Shown here one piece after another: positions 21,662 through 30,446 of a stretch of 43,357 nucleotides of DNA (position 1 is its first letter; every line of letters begins with the position of its first letter). The position numbers were made by a program, and so were the translations under genes. This DNA comes from CAZGMC01 sp964526565 (GTDB taxonomy: Bacteria > Pseudomonadota > Alphaproteobacteria > DSM-16000 > Inquilinaceae), in contig CAZGMC010000024.1 of assembly GCA_964526565.1 (NCBI GenBank), positions 1-43,357 on the forward strand, given 5' to 3'. The notes beneath the pieces were generated by a model. That model did no database searches. It was not told where the DNA came from and saw only the letters and a program-made list of their open reading frames with translations.

Positions 21662-23761
21662 ATGACCGCGACCGCCGCGCCCGAGGCCCCGCCGGACGAC
21701 GCGCCGGTCCTGGACATCGAGAACCTGCGCATCTCCTATTTCACCCGTGCCGGCGAGATCCCGGCGGTCATGGACTTCTCGCTGACGGTGCGCCGCGGTG
21801 AGGCGGTCGGGCTGGTCGGCGAGTCGGGTTGCGGCAAGTCGACGGTGGCCATGGGCATCATGCGTCACCTGGGCGCCAACGGCCGCATCGTCGGCGGCAC
21901 CATCCGCTTCCGCGGCCGCGACATGGCGGCTCTGTCGAACGAGGAGCTGCGCCAGGTGCGCGGCGCGCAGATCGCCATGGTCTACCAGGAGCCGATGGCG
22001 GCGCTGAACCCGAGCATGACGATCGGCGCCCAGCTCATGGAGGTGCCGCTCTACCACGAGCCGGGCTGCTCCCAGGCCGAGGCCCACGGCCGTGCCCTGG
22101 ACATGCTGGCCGACGTCAAGCTGGCCGATGCGGAGCGGGTCATGGCCGCCTATCCGCACCAGATCTCCGGCGGCCAGCAGCAGCGCGTTGTCATCGCCAT
22201 GGCGCTGCTGTCCAGGCCGGCGCTGCTGCTGCTCGACGAGCCGACCACGGCGCTGGACGTGACGGTGGAGGCCGGGATCGTCGAGCTGATCGGCGGCCTC
22301 AGCCGGCGCTTCGGCACGTCGATGCTGTACATCAGCCACAATCTGGGGCTGATCCTCGATACCTGCGACCGCGTCTGCGTCATGTATTCCGGCGAGGCGG
22401 TGGAGGAGGGGGCCATCGCCGACGTGTTCGAACAGCCGCGCCATCCCTACACCCGCGGCCTGTTCGGCTGCCTGGCGGTGCCGGGGCGGGACAAGAACAC
22501 GCGGCCGCTGATGCCGATCCGCGGCCAGCTGCCGCTGCCCCACGAGCGTCCGCCGGGGTGCAATTTCGGCCCGCGTTGCGACCATTTCCGCGGCGGGCAG
22601 TGCGACACCGGCGACATCCCCATGCTGCGCACCGGCCCCGGCCACCGCGCCCGCTGCGTGCGCTGGGACGGGATCGACTGGGCCGGGCACCAGGTCCAGG
22701 TGGCGCCGCGCGTGCCCCTGGTGCCGGGCGAGGTGGTGCTCGCCGCCGAGGGCATGCAGAAGTACTACCCCGTGTATGACCGCTCTCTGACGGCGATCGT
22801 GTCGGGCCGGTCGGTGCGCCACGTCAAGGCCAACGAGGACCTGTCGTTCCAGGCGCGGGCCCGGCAGACGGTGGCCATCGTCGGCGAATCGGGCTGCGGC
22901 AAGTCGACCTTCGCCAAGGTGCTGATGGGGCTGGAACAGGCGACCGACGGCGTGCTGGTGTTCAATGGCGAGGACATCGCCACCAGGCCGGTGCAGCGGC
23001 GCTCGACGCGGCAGGTCGGGGCGCTGCAGATGGTCTTTCAGAACCCCAACGACACGCTGAACCCGAGCATGACGGTGGGCCGGCAGATCGGCCGGGTTGT
23101 GCGCAAGCTGGGCGCCGAGCGCGACCCGCGGCGCATCGAGGAGCGGGTGCTGCACCTGCTCGACCTGGTCAAGCTGCCGCGGGCATTCATAACGCGTCGG
23201 TCGCGCCAGCTGTCCGGCGGGCAGAAGCAGCGCGTCGGCATCGCCCGCGCCTTCGCCGGCAACCCGGCCATGGTCGTCGCCGACGAGCCGGTGTCGGCGC
23301 TGGACGTATCGGTCCAGGCGGCGATCACCGGACTGCTGATGGACATCCAGCGGCAGTCCGACACGACGCTGCTGTTCATCAGCCACGACCTGGGCGTGGT
23401 GCGCTATCTGGCCGACCGCGTGGTGGTCATGTACCTGGGCCGCATCATGGAGCAGGGCACGACGGCGGAAGTGTTCGCGCCACCTTACCACCCCTACACC
23501 GAGGCGCTGCTGGCTGCCGTGCCGATCGCCGATACGCGGTTCCGCCGCAAGCGCATCATCCTGGAAGGGGCGCTGCCGAGCGTGCTCGACCCGCCGCGCG
23601 GCTGCCCGTTCCACACGCGCTGTCCGCGCAAGCTGGGCCGCCTGTGCGAGGAGACGCCGCCGCCGCTGCAGCGAACCGAAAACGGGCATGCGATCTTTTG
23701 CCATATACTAATGGACGAGTTGCGTGTTGTAGAGCCGGTCATTACAAAAGCGGCTGAATAA
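21662..23761 (+). CDS. Fused double ATP-binding subunit of the peptide ABC transporter (DppD-DppF type)
   Basis: The product is 699 aa with two complete nucleotide-binding domains in one chain. Domain 1 has Walker A GESGCGKST (about 53-61), signature ISGGQQQRV, Walker B LLLLDEPTTALD and the oligopeptide C-terminal cysteine segment NFGPRCDHFRGGQCDTG. Domain 2 has Walker A GESGCGKST (about 408-416), signature LSGGQKQRVGIARAF, Walker B VVADEPVSALD and the cysteine segment GCPFHTRCPRKLGRLCEE. Both sites look catalytically intact. Fused DppDF proteins are known; here the fusion fits an operon with one binding protein and two permeases. AAGGA lies eight bases upstream of the ATG, inside the end of the preceding gene. 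Confidence 0.94.
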   Translation: MTATAAPEAPPDDAPVLDIENLRISYFTRAGEIPAVMDFSLTVRRGEAVGLVGESGCGKSTVAMGIMRHLGANGRIVGGTIRFRGRDMAALSNEELRQVRGAQIAMVYQEPMAALNPSMTIGAQLMEVPLYHEPGCSQAEAHGRALDMLADVKLADAERVMAAYPHQISGGQQQRVVIAMALLSRPALLLLDEPTTALDVTVEAGIVELIGGLSRRFGTSMLYISHNLGLILDTCDRVCVMYSGEAVEEGAIADVFEQPRHPYTRGLFGCLAVPGRDKNTRPLMPIRGQLPLPHERPPGCNFGPRCDHFRGGQCDTGDIPMLRTGPGHRARCVRWDGIDWAGHQVQVAPRVPLVPGEVVLAAEGMQKYYPVYDRSLTAIVSGRSVRHVKANEDLSFQARARQTVAIVGESGCGKSTFAKVLMGLEQATDGVLVFNGEDIATRPVQRRSTRQVGALQMVFQNPNDTLNPSMTVGRQIGRVVRKLGAERDPRRIEERVLHLLDLVKLPRAFITRRSRQLSGGQKQRVGIARAFAGNPAMVVADEPVSALDVSVQAAITGLLMDIQRQSDTTLLFISHDLGVVRYLADRVVVMYLGRIMEQGTTAEVFAPPYHPYTEALLAAVPIADTRFRRKRIILEGALPSVLDPPRGCPFHTRCPRKLGRLCEETPPPLQRTENGHAIFCHILMDELRVVEPVITKAAE

Positions 23762-23940
23762 TGGTATCGGATGCATGCCGTACGCGTGTCGTCCGGGTTG
23801 GGCGCGCCGGAACGATGCCGGCCGGGCCCGTTTCGATCGTGATCCTTGATCGGTGAGGATTGGGGTATCACAATCCGGTTGAGGGGGAGGCCGGACCTGC
23901 TCATATGAATGAGCAGGTGACGTTCAGGGAGTTGAAGAGC

Positions 23941-24408
23941 ATGGGCGAAATGACCGCGCAGCAGACGAGGCGGAGGAAGACGATTGCCGCCGATGGGCCC
24001 GATCCGGTGGATGTGCATGTCGGCATGCGCCTGCGTCAGCGGCGCACCCTGCTGGGCATGAGTCAGGAGAAGCTGGCCCAGGCGTTCGGTGTATCGTTCC
24101 AGCAGGTGCAGAAGTACGAGCGCGGTGCCAACCGCATCAGCGCCAGCCGGCTGCATCTGCTGACCAAGACACTCGACGTTCCGATCAGCTATTTCTTCGA
24201 GGGACTGCCGTCGACGGTGCACGAGCCCACTCAGGCGGAGACCGATGCCGCCGACCAGATGACCAGCCGGGAGACTCTGGAGCTGGTCCGGGCCTATTAC
24301 CGGATCACCGACGACAACGTCCGCAAGCGCCTGGTCGATCTGGCCCGCGCCCTCGGCCGCGAGGACGAGGAGGAGGAAGACGAGGGCGAGCTGGTCGACG
24401 CGTCCTAG
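23941..24408 (+). CDS. XRE-family helix-turn-helix regulator
   Basis: The product is about 155 aa. Residues about 28-85 are an XRE/Cro helix-turn-helix: GMRLRQRRTLLGMSQEKLAQ, then AFGVSFQQVQKYERGANRIS and ASRLHLLTKTLDVPISYFF. This version is very common in alphaproteobacteria. The C-terminal third (LELVRAYYRITDDNVRKRLV) is a helical tail ending in an acidic run (EDEEEEDEGE). ATG 23941 is preferred because GGGAG lies nine bases upstream; in-frame ATGs at 23905 and 23860 lack good sites. The target genes are unknown. It is 179 bases after the ABC operon and may be independently transcribed. Confidence 0.88.
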   Translation: MGEMTAQQTRRRKTIAADGPDPVDVHVGMRLRQRRTLLGMSQEKLAQAFGVSFQQVQKYERGANRISASRLHLLTKTLDVPISYFFEGLPSTVHEPTQAETDAADQMTSRETLELVRAYYRITDDNVRKRLVDLARALGREDEEEEDEGELVDAS

Positions 24409-25131
24409 GGTCGGTCACCCGGCCGGCCGTTGCAGCCGCTGCGGCCGCTGTGGCTTCTGCGTGGCCCTCTTCGATACGGGCCCGTTTCAGGTCCGGAACG
24501 CTGCCGCCAACCGGCAGCGCCCGACCGGCAGCCCCCGACCGGCAGCCCCCGACCGGCTGCACTCATGCGTCGCGGTGCATGCAGCGATGGGTGTTGCATT
24601 GATAACGCCAGCGGTCCTGTCAATTGACCTGATGGCGGCAATCGCTGACGTCAGGCCAGCCCCTGGGCAACGAACCAGTCGCCGGCGCGCGAACCATGAC
24701 ACTTGTGATTACAGGATTCAGCCTTAAGGAAAACCGTCATTGCGAGTTCACACCGACCGTGCCGGCCGATCCCGCTGGGTGAAACCGTGGGGAGGCGCGA
24801 GGTGTACCTGAATGCACGGGCACGCATTGCCACGACGTCCTTGCGAGCGTAGCGAAGCAATCCAGTGGCGCCGCACGCCATGTCCATGGCATTTCGGACT
24901 CGACGCCGTCGGGACTGGGCCGCGTCGCTTCGCTCGCGTTGACGGTGCGGGTGCGCGCTGTGGACGTCCCGGCCGCGGCCGTGTGGTGTCGGCGCTGCTC
25001 TCCGCTCTCTTCGCACGGTCCCAACAGGCGGCCGATCCCGCTGGGTGAACCCGCGGGGACACGGGCAATCGGAGTATGGTTTTTGTATGGCAAACGGGTC
25101 GAACCCTGGAGTCAACCCGTCTTTCATGGAA
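24409..25131. other. Repeat-rich non-coding stretch upstream of tRNA-Asn
   Basis: No gene on either strand. It holds a 14-bp tandem array (24504-24559), a direct repeat of cggccgatcccgctgggtga (at about 24763 and 25029) with similar flanks, and a diverged tcattgcgagcg-family inverted repeat between them (arms about 24836-24866 and 24922-24945). The arrangement, about 300 bp with repeated ends and an inverted repeat inside, looks like a decayed small element near a tRNA gene. Confidence 0.6.
24504..24559. repeat. 14-bp tandem repeat, four copies
   Basis: Unit close to cccccgaccggcag: two identical copies flanked by two single- or double-mismatch copies. It lies about 100 bases after the XRE regulator stop. 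Confidence 0.9.
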
Positions 25132-25207
25132 TGGCTCCCCGGGCCGGACTCGAACCAGCGACAAGGCGGTTAACAGCCGCCTGCTCTACCAACTGAGCTA
25201 CCGGGGA
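25132..25207 (-). tRNA. tRNA-Asn (anticodon GTT)
   Basis: On the minus strand the 7-bp acceptor stem TCCCCGG pairs with CCGGGGA. It is followed by discriminator G and an encoded CCA. The D-arm reads TAGCTCAGTTGGTAGAGCA. The anticodon arm is GGCGG-CTGTTAA-CCGCC with anticodon GTT. The T-arm contains GGTTCGAGTCC. All arms pair, so it should be functional. The 76 bases include CCA. Confidence 0.97.
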
Positions 25208-25507
25208 TCATGTCTGGCTGGCGTCATCAACGCCGCTGACCCGCTTATAGCAAAGCCCTGCCGGCGACGCCAGACCGGTATGACCGGTTTTCGATCATGA
25301 AATATGGGCAACGGCGCCCGACGGGCAAGGCATTTCCGCCGCAGCGGCGCTGCATGATGCACGAACAACACGCCGGCCCTGTGCATGCCACAGGGTCCGG
25401 ATGCATGCCAATTGATATGATGACCATGATATGCGCATCGTGATAATCCGCAAAGAATAAGCAGACGATGTTGCGACATCGTGTTCAAGGCATCTGGAGA
25501 CAGGTCG
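25208..25507. other. Leader region of the small sugar-transferase-like gene, with hairpins
   Basis: No gene seen. Two clean hairpins lie in the lower-GC part. ccctgtg (25377-25383) pairs with cacaggg (25389-25395). acgatgt (25465-25471) pairs with acatcgt (25476-25482) around a TGCG loop, 25 bases before the next start codon. They could be operators or leader structures. Confidence 0.5.
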
Positions 25508-25873
25508 ATGAATCGCGTCGATGGCCACAACCACTTCAATGCATCCAAACGTGCCGCAGACATCCCTATTGCGGCGTTTGCCATTCTTTTGCTCGCGCCG
25601 CTGATGCTGGCGATTGCCGCTGCGGTTGCGGTTGTCTACGGCCGCCCGATCTTGCGACGGTCAAGGATCCCCGGCGTGCAGAATACCGTGCTGCGGTTTC
25701 GTGTGACGGCTGCGAACGGCCATGCATCGGGTCTGGGGCGCTTTCTGTATCGCTGCCGGGCCGACGAATTGCCTGTCCTGTTTGCTGTCGTGCGCGGCAG
25801 GGTACCGCTTCGCCCCTGCCTCGGCGTCACGAACCAGCGCGGCACCCCCACGCCCCTGCCCGACGCGGCCTAG
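25508..25873 (+). CDS. Miniature bacterial sugar-transferase-like membrane protein
   Basis: The product is 121 aa. It resembles a shrunken polyprenyl-phosphate sugar transferase (Bac_transf: WcaJ/ExoY/EpsL type). KRAADIPIAAFAILLLAPLM is the characteristic N-terminal membrane segment. RFRVTAANGHASGLGRFLYR matches the KFRSM...RxGRFLR region. CRADELPVLFAVVRGRVPLR matches the DELPQ..NV..G.MS.VGPRP motif. Full members are near 200 aa; several conserved residues of the first motif and the C-terminal third are missing, so activity is doubtful. GGAG lies eight bases upstream of ATG 25508. It stands alone, with no exopolysaccharide genes nearby. It is convergent with the next gene; the stops overlap in CTAG. 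Confidence 0.7.
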   Translation: MNRVDGHNHFNASKRAADIPIAAFAILLLAPLMLAIAAAVAVVYGRPILRRSRIPGVQNTVLRFRVTAANGHASGLGRFLYRCRADELPVLFAVVRGRVPLRPCLGVTNQRGTPTPLPDAA

Positions 25874-26055
25874 AAGAGCCAGTGCAGAAGGCTGCCGATC
25901 AGCATCCACAGGCTCAGACTGATCGCGCCCAGGAGCAGAAAGCTCCATCCGGCCGGGAAGCGTGGCTCTGGCCCGGCATCCTGCCGGGGCAGACTGAATG
26001 CCTGTCGCGATCTGTCCTGCCCGCGTGCGATACCGGACTGAAGCTCGTATGCCAT
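25870..26055 (-). CDS. Tiny single-pass membrane protein
   Basis: The product is 61 aa. A charged N-terminal half (MAYELQSGIARGQDRSRQAF and on) precedes one C-terminal membrane helix (GWSFLLLGAISLSLWMLIGS then LLHWLF). The ATG at 26055 has only a GGGGCG stretch upstream, so the start is moderately supported. The A/T-rich patch upstream (about 26085-26110) could be its promoter. I do not recognise the family. Its stop overlaps that of the convergent sugar-transferase-like gene. Confidence 0.5.
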   Translation of the reverse strand: MAYELQSGIARGQDRSRQAFSLPRQDAGPEPRFPAGWSFLLLGAISLSLWMLIGSLLHWLF

Positions 26056-26183
26056 CGCATCGCCCCGTCTCACTTGTCGCACCTCCAAAAAAATATATGA
26101 AAGGTCGCTTGCCACCGCAAGTCGATCGGCCGTGATCTTCCTGTGGCAAGACCGTTCGCACCGGTACGCCCGTGCGTCCACTC

Positions 26184-28685
26184 CTACGGCTCTTGCCCAG
26201 GGCGATGCCGCGGGTGCGAGGCCGGGGACGCGGTGCCGGGGGCGGGGACGCGCAGGTCGACCGTGACGGCGCCACCGCTGTCGGGCGCCAGCGCGGGAAG
26301 GGCGACCCGGCCCGGCGTGTGCCCTGTGTCGGCGAAGCGGGAGTGCCGCCGGCTCTCCGCCTCGCAGGCGTTGACCGGCGACCCGGCAAAGCCATAGCCG
26401 GCCGGATGGCCGACATGGTGCGTGCAGCCGCCGACCGAACGCTGCGACCACAGGTCGACCACCTCGAAGACCAGGCGGGTGGTGACGGGCAGGCCGGGAT
26501 GGCGCCCGCCCGGTTCGTGGCGCGCCTTGAAGCGGACGCCGGCGATCGCCTCGAGCGGCGCGCCGGTGCCATGCAAGGGCAGCCGCCGGCCGTTGCAGAG
26601 AACCGCGTACCGGCCTTGAACGGGGCCGCGCACCAGCACCTGCAACCGGTTCATGGCGACGTCGGGGACGATACCCGCCGGACCCGCCGGACCCGCCGGC
26701 CCGGCCGAACCGGCCGGTCCGGGCATGGCCGGCCACGCCTCCAGCGCCTGCCGCACCTCCAGCCGGATGCCCATGCGCTCTACCGTGCCGCACAGGGGGA
26801 AGCGGGCCTCGAAATGCGGCCGGAACCAGTCCGGGTCCAGGGCCGTCCCGGCCTCGGCAAGGTCGTCCAGCACCTCACACAGGTCCGCCCAGGCGAAGTG
26901 CGGCAGCAGGAACCGGTCGTGCAGGGCCGGGCCCCATGGCACCAGCCTCCGCCGGTACGGCAGCCGTGCCCACCGCGCGACCAGGGCCCGCACCAGCAGC
27001 AGCCGGGCCAGGGCCAGCCGCGGGTGCGCCGCCATGCCGAAGGCGTTCAGGACAACTGTGCCGGGCATCCCAGGCACGGGCATCCCAGGCACGGGCATCC
27101 CAGGCACGGGCGGCCCGGCACCGGCCGGTACCTCGAAGCCAAACTCGCCGCGTCCGTCGGTTCCGACCAGGATCGGTCGCAGCACCGCCTCGACGAGATC
27201 CGGTGTGACCTCTGTTCCGGCAGCGTCGAGCTGGGCCAGCGCCAGGGCCAGCTCGTGCGGTGCCTCGACCTCTCGTTCGTCGCAGCGCGGCGCCGGCCCG
27301 GCCGGCCCCACCACCGGCCCACCGAACAGGTATGACAGGGACGGATGGTCGTGCCAGCAGGCCACGAGGCTGGACACCAGGTCCGGCCGGGCGAGGCCGC
27401 CCAGAACCACGCGGCTCTGTCCGGGCGGGACGGCGCGGCCGTCGGAGAGAAACGACTCGGCGCGCAGCCGCGCCTGGCGGGCGGCGGCATGGGCGGCGGT
27501 CAGGGCCTCAGCCAGGGCCGGCCACTCCGCTGCCGGTGCCGTGTCGACAGTGCATGCGCCGGACGCCGGACCGGGCCCGGCCGCCGCCGCCGGGCTGGCC
27601 GCAGTGTCGGCGACGGCGGCGGCCGACTCACCGGCGGCCGACTCAGCGGGGTCCGGCCGGGCACCCTCCGCGCCTGGAACGAACACCAGCCGTGTGCTCA
27701 TGGGCAGGATCAAGCCGGCGTCGGCGAGGGCGGCGTCGATCCGCCGGCCGCACGCCTCGAGCGACGCCCACGCCTCATCTTCGTACGGCCTGGCCGTGCT
27801 CGGCGTCTCGGCGATGCGCCGGACCTCGAAGGCAAACGAGAAGTCGACCCCGGCCGGCACGTTGGTGCCGCTGACGGCAGCGGCGCTCTGCGGGTCGGGG
27901 GTGGCGGCGAGGGGAATGTGGCCCTCGCCGGCCAGCAGCCCCGAGGTGGGATCGAAGCCGATCCAGCCGGCGCCGGGCAGGTAGACCTCGGTCCACGCGT
28001 GCAGGTCGGCGCTGTCGACAGTAACCCCGGCGGGCCCCTCGAGCGGCACCTCGTCCGGCACGAGCTGGATCAGGTACCCGGAAACGAATCGCGCCGCGAG
28101 GCCCAGGTGGCGGCAGGCCAGGGTCAGCAGCCAGGCGCTGTCGCGGCACGATCCGCACTGCAGGGCGAGGGTCTGCTCCGGGTCCTGGATGCCCGGCTCC
28201 AGCCGCACGCCATAGGTCAGGTCGATGTGCAGGCGGCGGTTCAGCTCGACCAGCAGCGGCACGGTCTCGCCCGCCCCCCGGTCCACCGTCGCCAGCCAGG
28301 CGGCCAGGTGCGGCCCGGCCGGCGGGCGGTTCAGGAAGGGCTGCAGCTCCTTTTGCAGCCAGTCTTCATAGGCGAACGGGAACGCCGCGGCATGGGGCTC
28401 GACCAGGAAGTCGAACGGGTTGATCACCGTCATGTCGACGAGCAGGTCGACCGCGACCTCCAGCGCCTGCGCCGGTTCCTGGAACACGAGACGCGCCAGG
28501 TGGTTGCCGTGCGGGTCCTGCTGCCAGTACAGCAGGTGGCCGCGCGGCTCGACGTTCAGCGCGTAGGCCAGGACACGGCTGCGGCAGTGGGGCGCCGGCC
28601 GCAGCCGCAGGATGTGCGGGCCCAGCGCCACCGGCCGGTCGTACCGGTAGGTCGTACGGTGCGTCAGTCCGACGTGCTTCACCAT
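26184..28685 (-). CDS. Transglutaminase-like protein with shortened DUF2126 region
   Basis: The product is 833 aa. Residues 1-300 are a bacterial transglutaminase-like cysteine-protease fold with an intact triad: Cys180 (LALQCGSCRDSAW), His229 (DLHAWTEVY) and Asp245 (WIGFDPTSGL). Residues about 440-790 match the C-terminal half of DUF2126 (WHDHPSLSYLFGGPVVGP, ALHDRFLLPHFAWADL, VLCNGRRLPL, GGCTHHVGHPAGYGF). The usual family protein is about 1,100 aa. The segment beginning with the MGGEPTF-like motif and the following 250-300 residues is missing, replaced by Ala/Pro/Gly-rich sequence (about 345-420). Two in-frame repeats add GMPVP and AGP units. ATG 28685 is the family start with no strong ribosome site. 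It is divergent from the ATP-grasp/alpha-E genes, its usual partners. Confidence 0.88.
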   Translation of the reverse strand: MVKHVGLTHRTTYRYDRPVALGPHILRLRPAPHCRSRVLAYALNVEPRGHLLYWQQDPHGNHLARLVFQEPAQALEVAVDLLVDMTVINPFDFLVEPHAAAFPFAYEDWLQKELQPFLNRPPAGPHLAAWLATVDRGAGETVPLLVELNRRLHIDLTYGVRLEPGIQDPEQTLALQCGSCRDSAWLLTLACRHLGLAARFVSGYLIQLVPDEVPLEGPAGVTVDSADLHAWTEVYLPGAGWIGFDPTSGLLAGEGHIPLAATPDPQSAAAVSGTNVPAGVDFSFAFEVRRIAETPSTARPYEDEAWASLEACGRRIDAALADAGLILPMSTRLVFVPGAEGARPDPAESAAGESAAAVADTAASPAAAAGPGPASGACTVDTAPAAEWPALAEALTAAHAAARQARLRAESFLSDGRAVPPGQSRVVLGGLARPDLVSSLVACWHDHPSLSYLFGGPVVGPAGPAPRCDEREVEAPHELALALAQLDAAGTEVTPDLVEAVLRPILVGTDGRGEFGFEVPAGAGPPVPGMPVPGMPVPGMPGTVVLNAFGMAAHPRLALARLLLVRALVARWARLPYRRRLVPWGPALHDRFLLPHFAWADLCEVLDDLAEAGTALDPDWFRPHFEARFPLCGTVERMGIRLEVRQALEAWPAMPGPAGSAGPAGPAGPAGIVPDVAMNRLQVLVRGPVQGRYAVLCNGRRLPLHGTGAPLEAIAGVRFKARHEPGGRHPGLPVTTRLVFEVVDLWSQRSVGGCTHHVGHPAGYGFAGSPVNACEAESRRHSRFADTGHTPGRVALPALAPDSGGAVTVDLRVPAPGTASPASHPRHRPGQEP
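26673..26720 (-). repeat. 9-bp in-frame repeat in the transglutaminase gene
   Basis: Three perfect copies of acccgccgg (26673-26699), decaying to 26720. It encodes repeated Gly-Pro-Ala in the protein. Confidence 0.9.
27063..27107 (-). repeat. 15-bp in-frame tandem repeat in the transglutaminase gene
   Basis: Three identical copies of gggcatcccaggcac with a partial fourth. It encodes repeats of Val-Pro-Gly-Met-Pro inserted between two conserved DUF2126 strands. Confidence 0.95.
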
Positions 28686-28798
28686 GGCGAGGACCGATGG
28701 CCGATGGGCAGGCCCGCGGGTGCCGCCGCCGCGGCCCGGCGGCGATCGGGGGTCGGAAGATTCCCGTCGCACCATCGGAGAACTGGCGTTAATCTCCC

Positions 28799-28812
28799 CG
28801 TCAAAAATGACG
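28799..28812. promoter_or_regulatory. Perfect palindrome in a divergent promoter gap
   Basis: cgtcaaaaatgacg: 5-base arms around four A residues, roughly mid-way between the transglutaminase start (28685) and the ATP-grasp start (28911). On the minus strand, TTGTAG and AGATTA flank it at 17-base spacing. A shared operator is plausible but unproven. Confidence 0.4.
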
Positions 28813-28910
28813 CTACAACGATCCTGGGGAGCACCAGACGGCGATCGCCTGTCTCTCGATCCTGTGTCCGGAACCGGCGACAACGCCGGCTGAGGGGAGG
28901 GAGTTCGCCG

Positions 28911-30389
28911 ATGACGATGCAGGCCGTGCGTGACGACGCGGTGCCGTCGCCAGTCCGGGGTTTGCTGGACGGCTTCGAGCCGGACGGATTCTTCTGCGAG
29001 CTGTCGCCGTTGCGGGCCGACAGCGCGCCGGACATCGGTCTCATCCAGCAGCGCCTGAACGCCGTGGACCTGAAGGATCTGCGCCGCCGGTCGCGCCAGG
29101 TCGATACCGACCTGTACAATCTGGGGGTCACTTTCACGGTCTACTCCGAAAAGGATGCCATCGACCGGGTGCTGCCGTTCGACGTCATCCCGCGCGTGCT
29201 GCTGCGCGACGAGTGGGCGACCATCGAAGCCGGCGTGATCCAGCGCGTCGCCGCCATCAACCAGTTCCTTTGGGATGTGTACCACGACCAGCACATCCTG
29301 AACGACGGGGTCGTGCCGCGCGACCTGGTGCTGGGCAATGCGAACTACCGGCCGGAGATGGCCGGCTTCGACGTCAGGCACGGCACCTACGCCCACATCG
29401 CCGGCATTGACATCGTGCGCGACGATGCCGGCCGGTTCCTGGTGCTGGAGGACAACGCGCGCACCCCCTCGGGCGTGTCGTATGTCGTAGAGAACCGGCG
29501 CATGATGCTGCGCACGTTCCCGGAATGGATGAGCGACATTGCGGTCCGCCCGGTGGAGGACTACGGCTTCCGCCTGGACCAGGCGATGCTCGACATCGCC
29601 CCCGATGGCGTCGACGAACCGCAGGTCGTGCTGCTGTCGCCGGGCATCTACAACTCCGCCTATTTCGAGCACGTCTTCCTGGCGCGTGAGATGGGCGTGC
29701 CGCTGGTCGAGGGCCGCGACCTGGTCGTCGAGGACGACCGCGTGTTCATGCGTACGCTGTGCGGGCTGGAACCGGTCCACGCCATCTACCGGCGCGTCGA
29801 CGACCAGTTCCTTGACCCTGAGGTGTTCCGGCCCGACAGCCTGCTGGGCGTGCCCGGGCTGATGCGCGCCTGGCGCAAGGGCAATGTCGCCATCGCCAAT
29901 GCCGTCGGCACCGGCGTCGCCGACGACAAGGCGGTGTACGCATACATGCCGCGGATGATCCGCTACTACCTGGACCAGGACCCGATCCTGGACAATGTCG
30001 AGACCCACATCTGCCGCGAGCCAGAGGCGCTGCGCTACACGCTGGACCACCTGGCCGAACTGGTCGTCAAGCCGGTGGGCGAATCGGGCGGCTACGGCAT
30101 CCTGATGGGGCCGAAGACGACCAGGGCGGAACGCGCCGCCTTCCGCGAGCGGCTGAAGAAGCGGCCCGACAACTACATCAGCCAGCCCGTGGTCAAGCTG
30201 TCGGTGCTGCCGACGCTGACCCGCTCCGGCATCGGCCCGCGCCACGTCGACCTGCGCCCTTTCGCGGTGACCGGCCGGTCGACCTGGGTGCTGCCGGGCG
30301 GGCTGACGCGGGTGGCCCTGCGCCGCGGCTCGCTGATCGTCAACTCCAGCCAGGGCGGCGGGTCCAAGGACACCTGGGTGCTGGCATGA
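28911..30389 (+). CDS. Circularly permuted ATP-grasp type 2 protein (DUF404/DUF407)
   Basis: The product is 492 aa, full length for the family. Markers are GVTFTVYSEKDAIDRVLPFD, IPRVLLRDEWATIEAGVIQR, FLVLEDNARTPSGVSYVVEN, ELVVKPVGESGGYGILMGP and the C-terminal SSQGGGSKDTWVL. These are cytoplasmic ligases predicted to form peptide or amide bonds on an unknown substrate, and they travel with alpha-E and transglutaminase-like proteins. The lysine and Gly-rich ATP loop (VVKPVGESGGYG) look intact. GGGAGGGAG lies upstream of ATG 28911. The alpha-E gene follows 57 bases after its stop, and the transglutaminase gene is divergent, so the three-gene set is complete but split over two transcripts. Confidence 0.93.
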   Translation: MTMQAVRDDAVPSPVRGLLDGFEPDGFFCELSPLRADSAPDIGLIQQRLNAVDLKDLRRRSRQVDTDLYNLGVTFTVYSEKDAIDRVLPFDVIPRVLLRDEWATIEAGVIQRVAAINQFLWDVYHDQHILNDGVVPRDLVLGNANYRPEMAGFDVRHGTYAHIAGIDIVRDDAGRFLVLEDNARTPSGVSYVVENRRMMLRTFPEWMSDIAVRPVEDYGFRLDQAMLDIAPDGVDEPQVVLLSPGIYNSAYFEHVFLAREMGVPLVEGRDLVVEDDRVFMRTLCGLEPVHAIYRRVDDQFLDPEVFRPDSLLGVPGLMRAWRKGNVAIANAVGTGVADDKAVYAYMPRMIRYYLDQDPILDNVETHICREPEALRYTLDHLAELVVKPVGESGGYGILMGPKTTRAERAAFRERLKKRPDNYISQPVVKLSVLPTLTRSGIGPRHVDLRPFAVTGRSTWVLPGGLTRVALRRGSLIVNSSQGGGSKDTWVLA

Positions 30390-30446
30390 GACCCGCCGGC
30401 ACCGCCGTTCCGCCGCCCGCACCCGCCTGACCGGAGACCGGATGCC

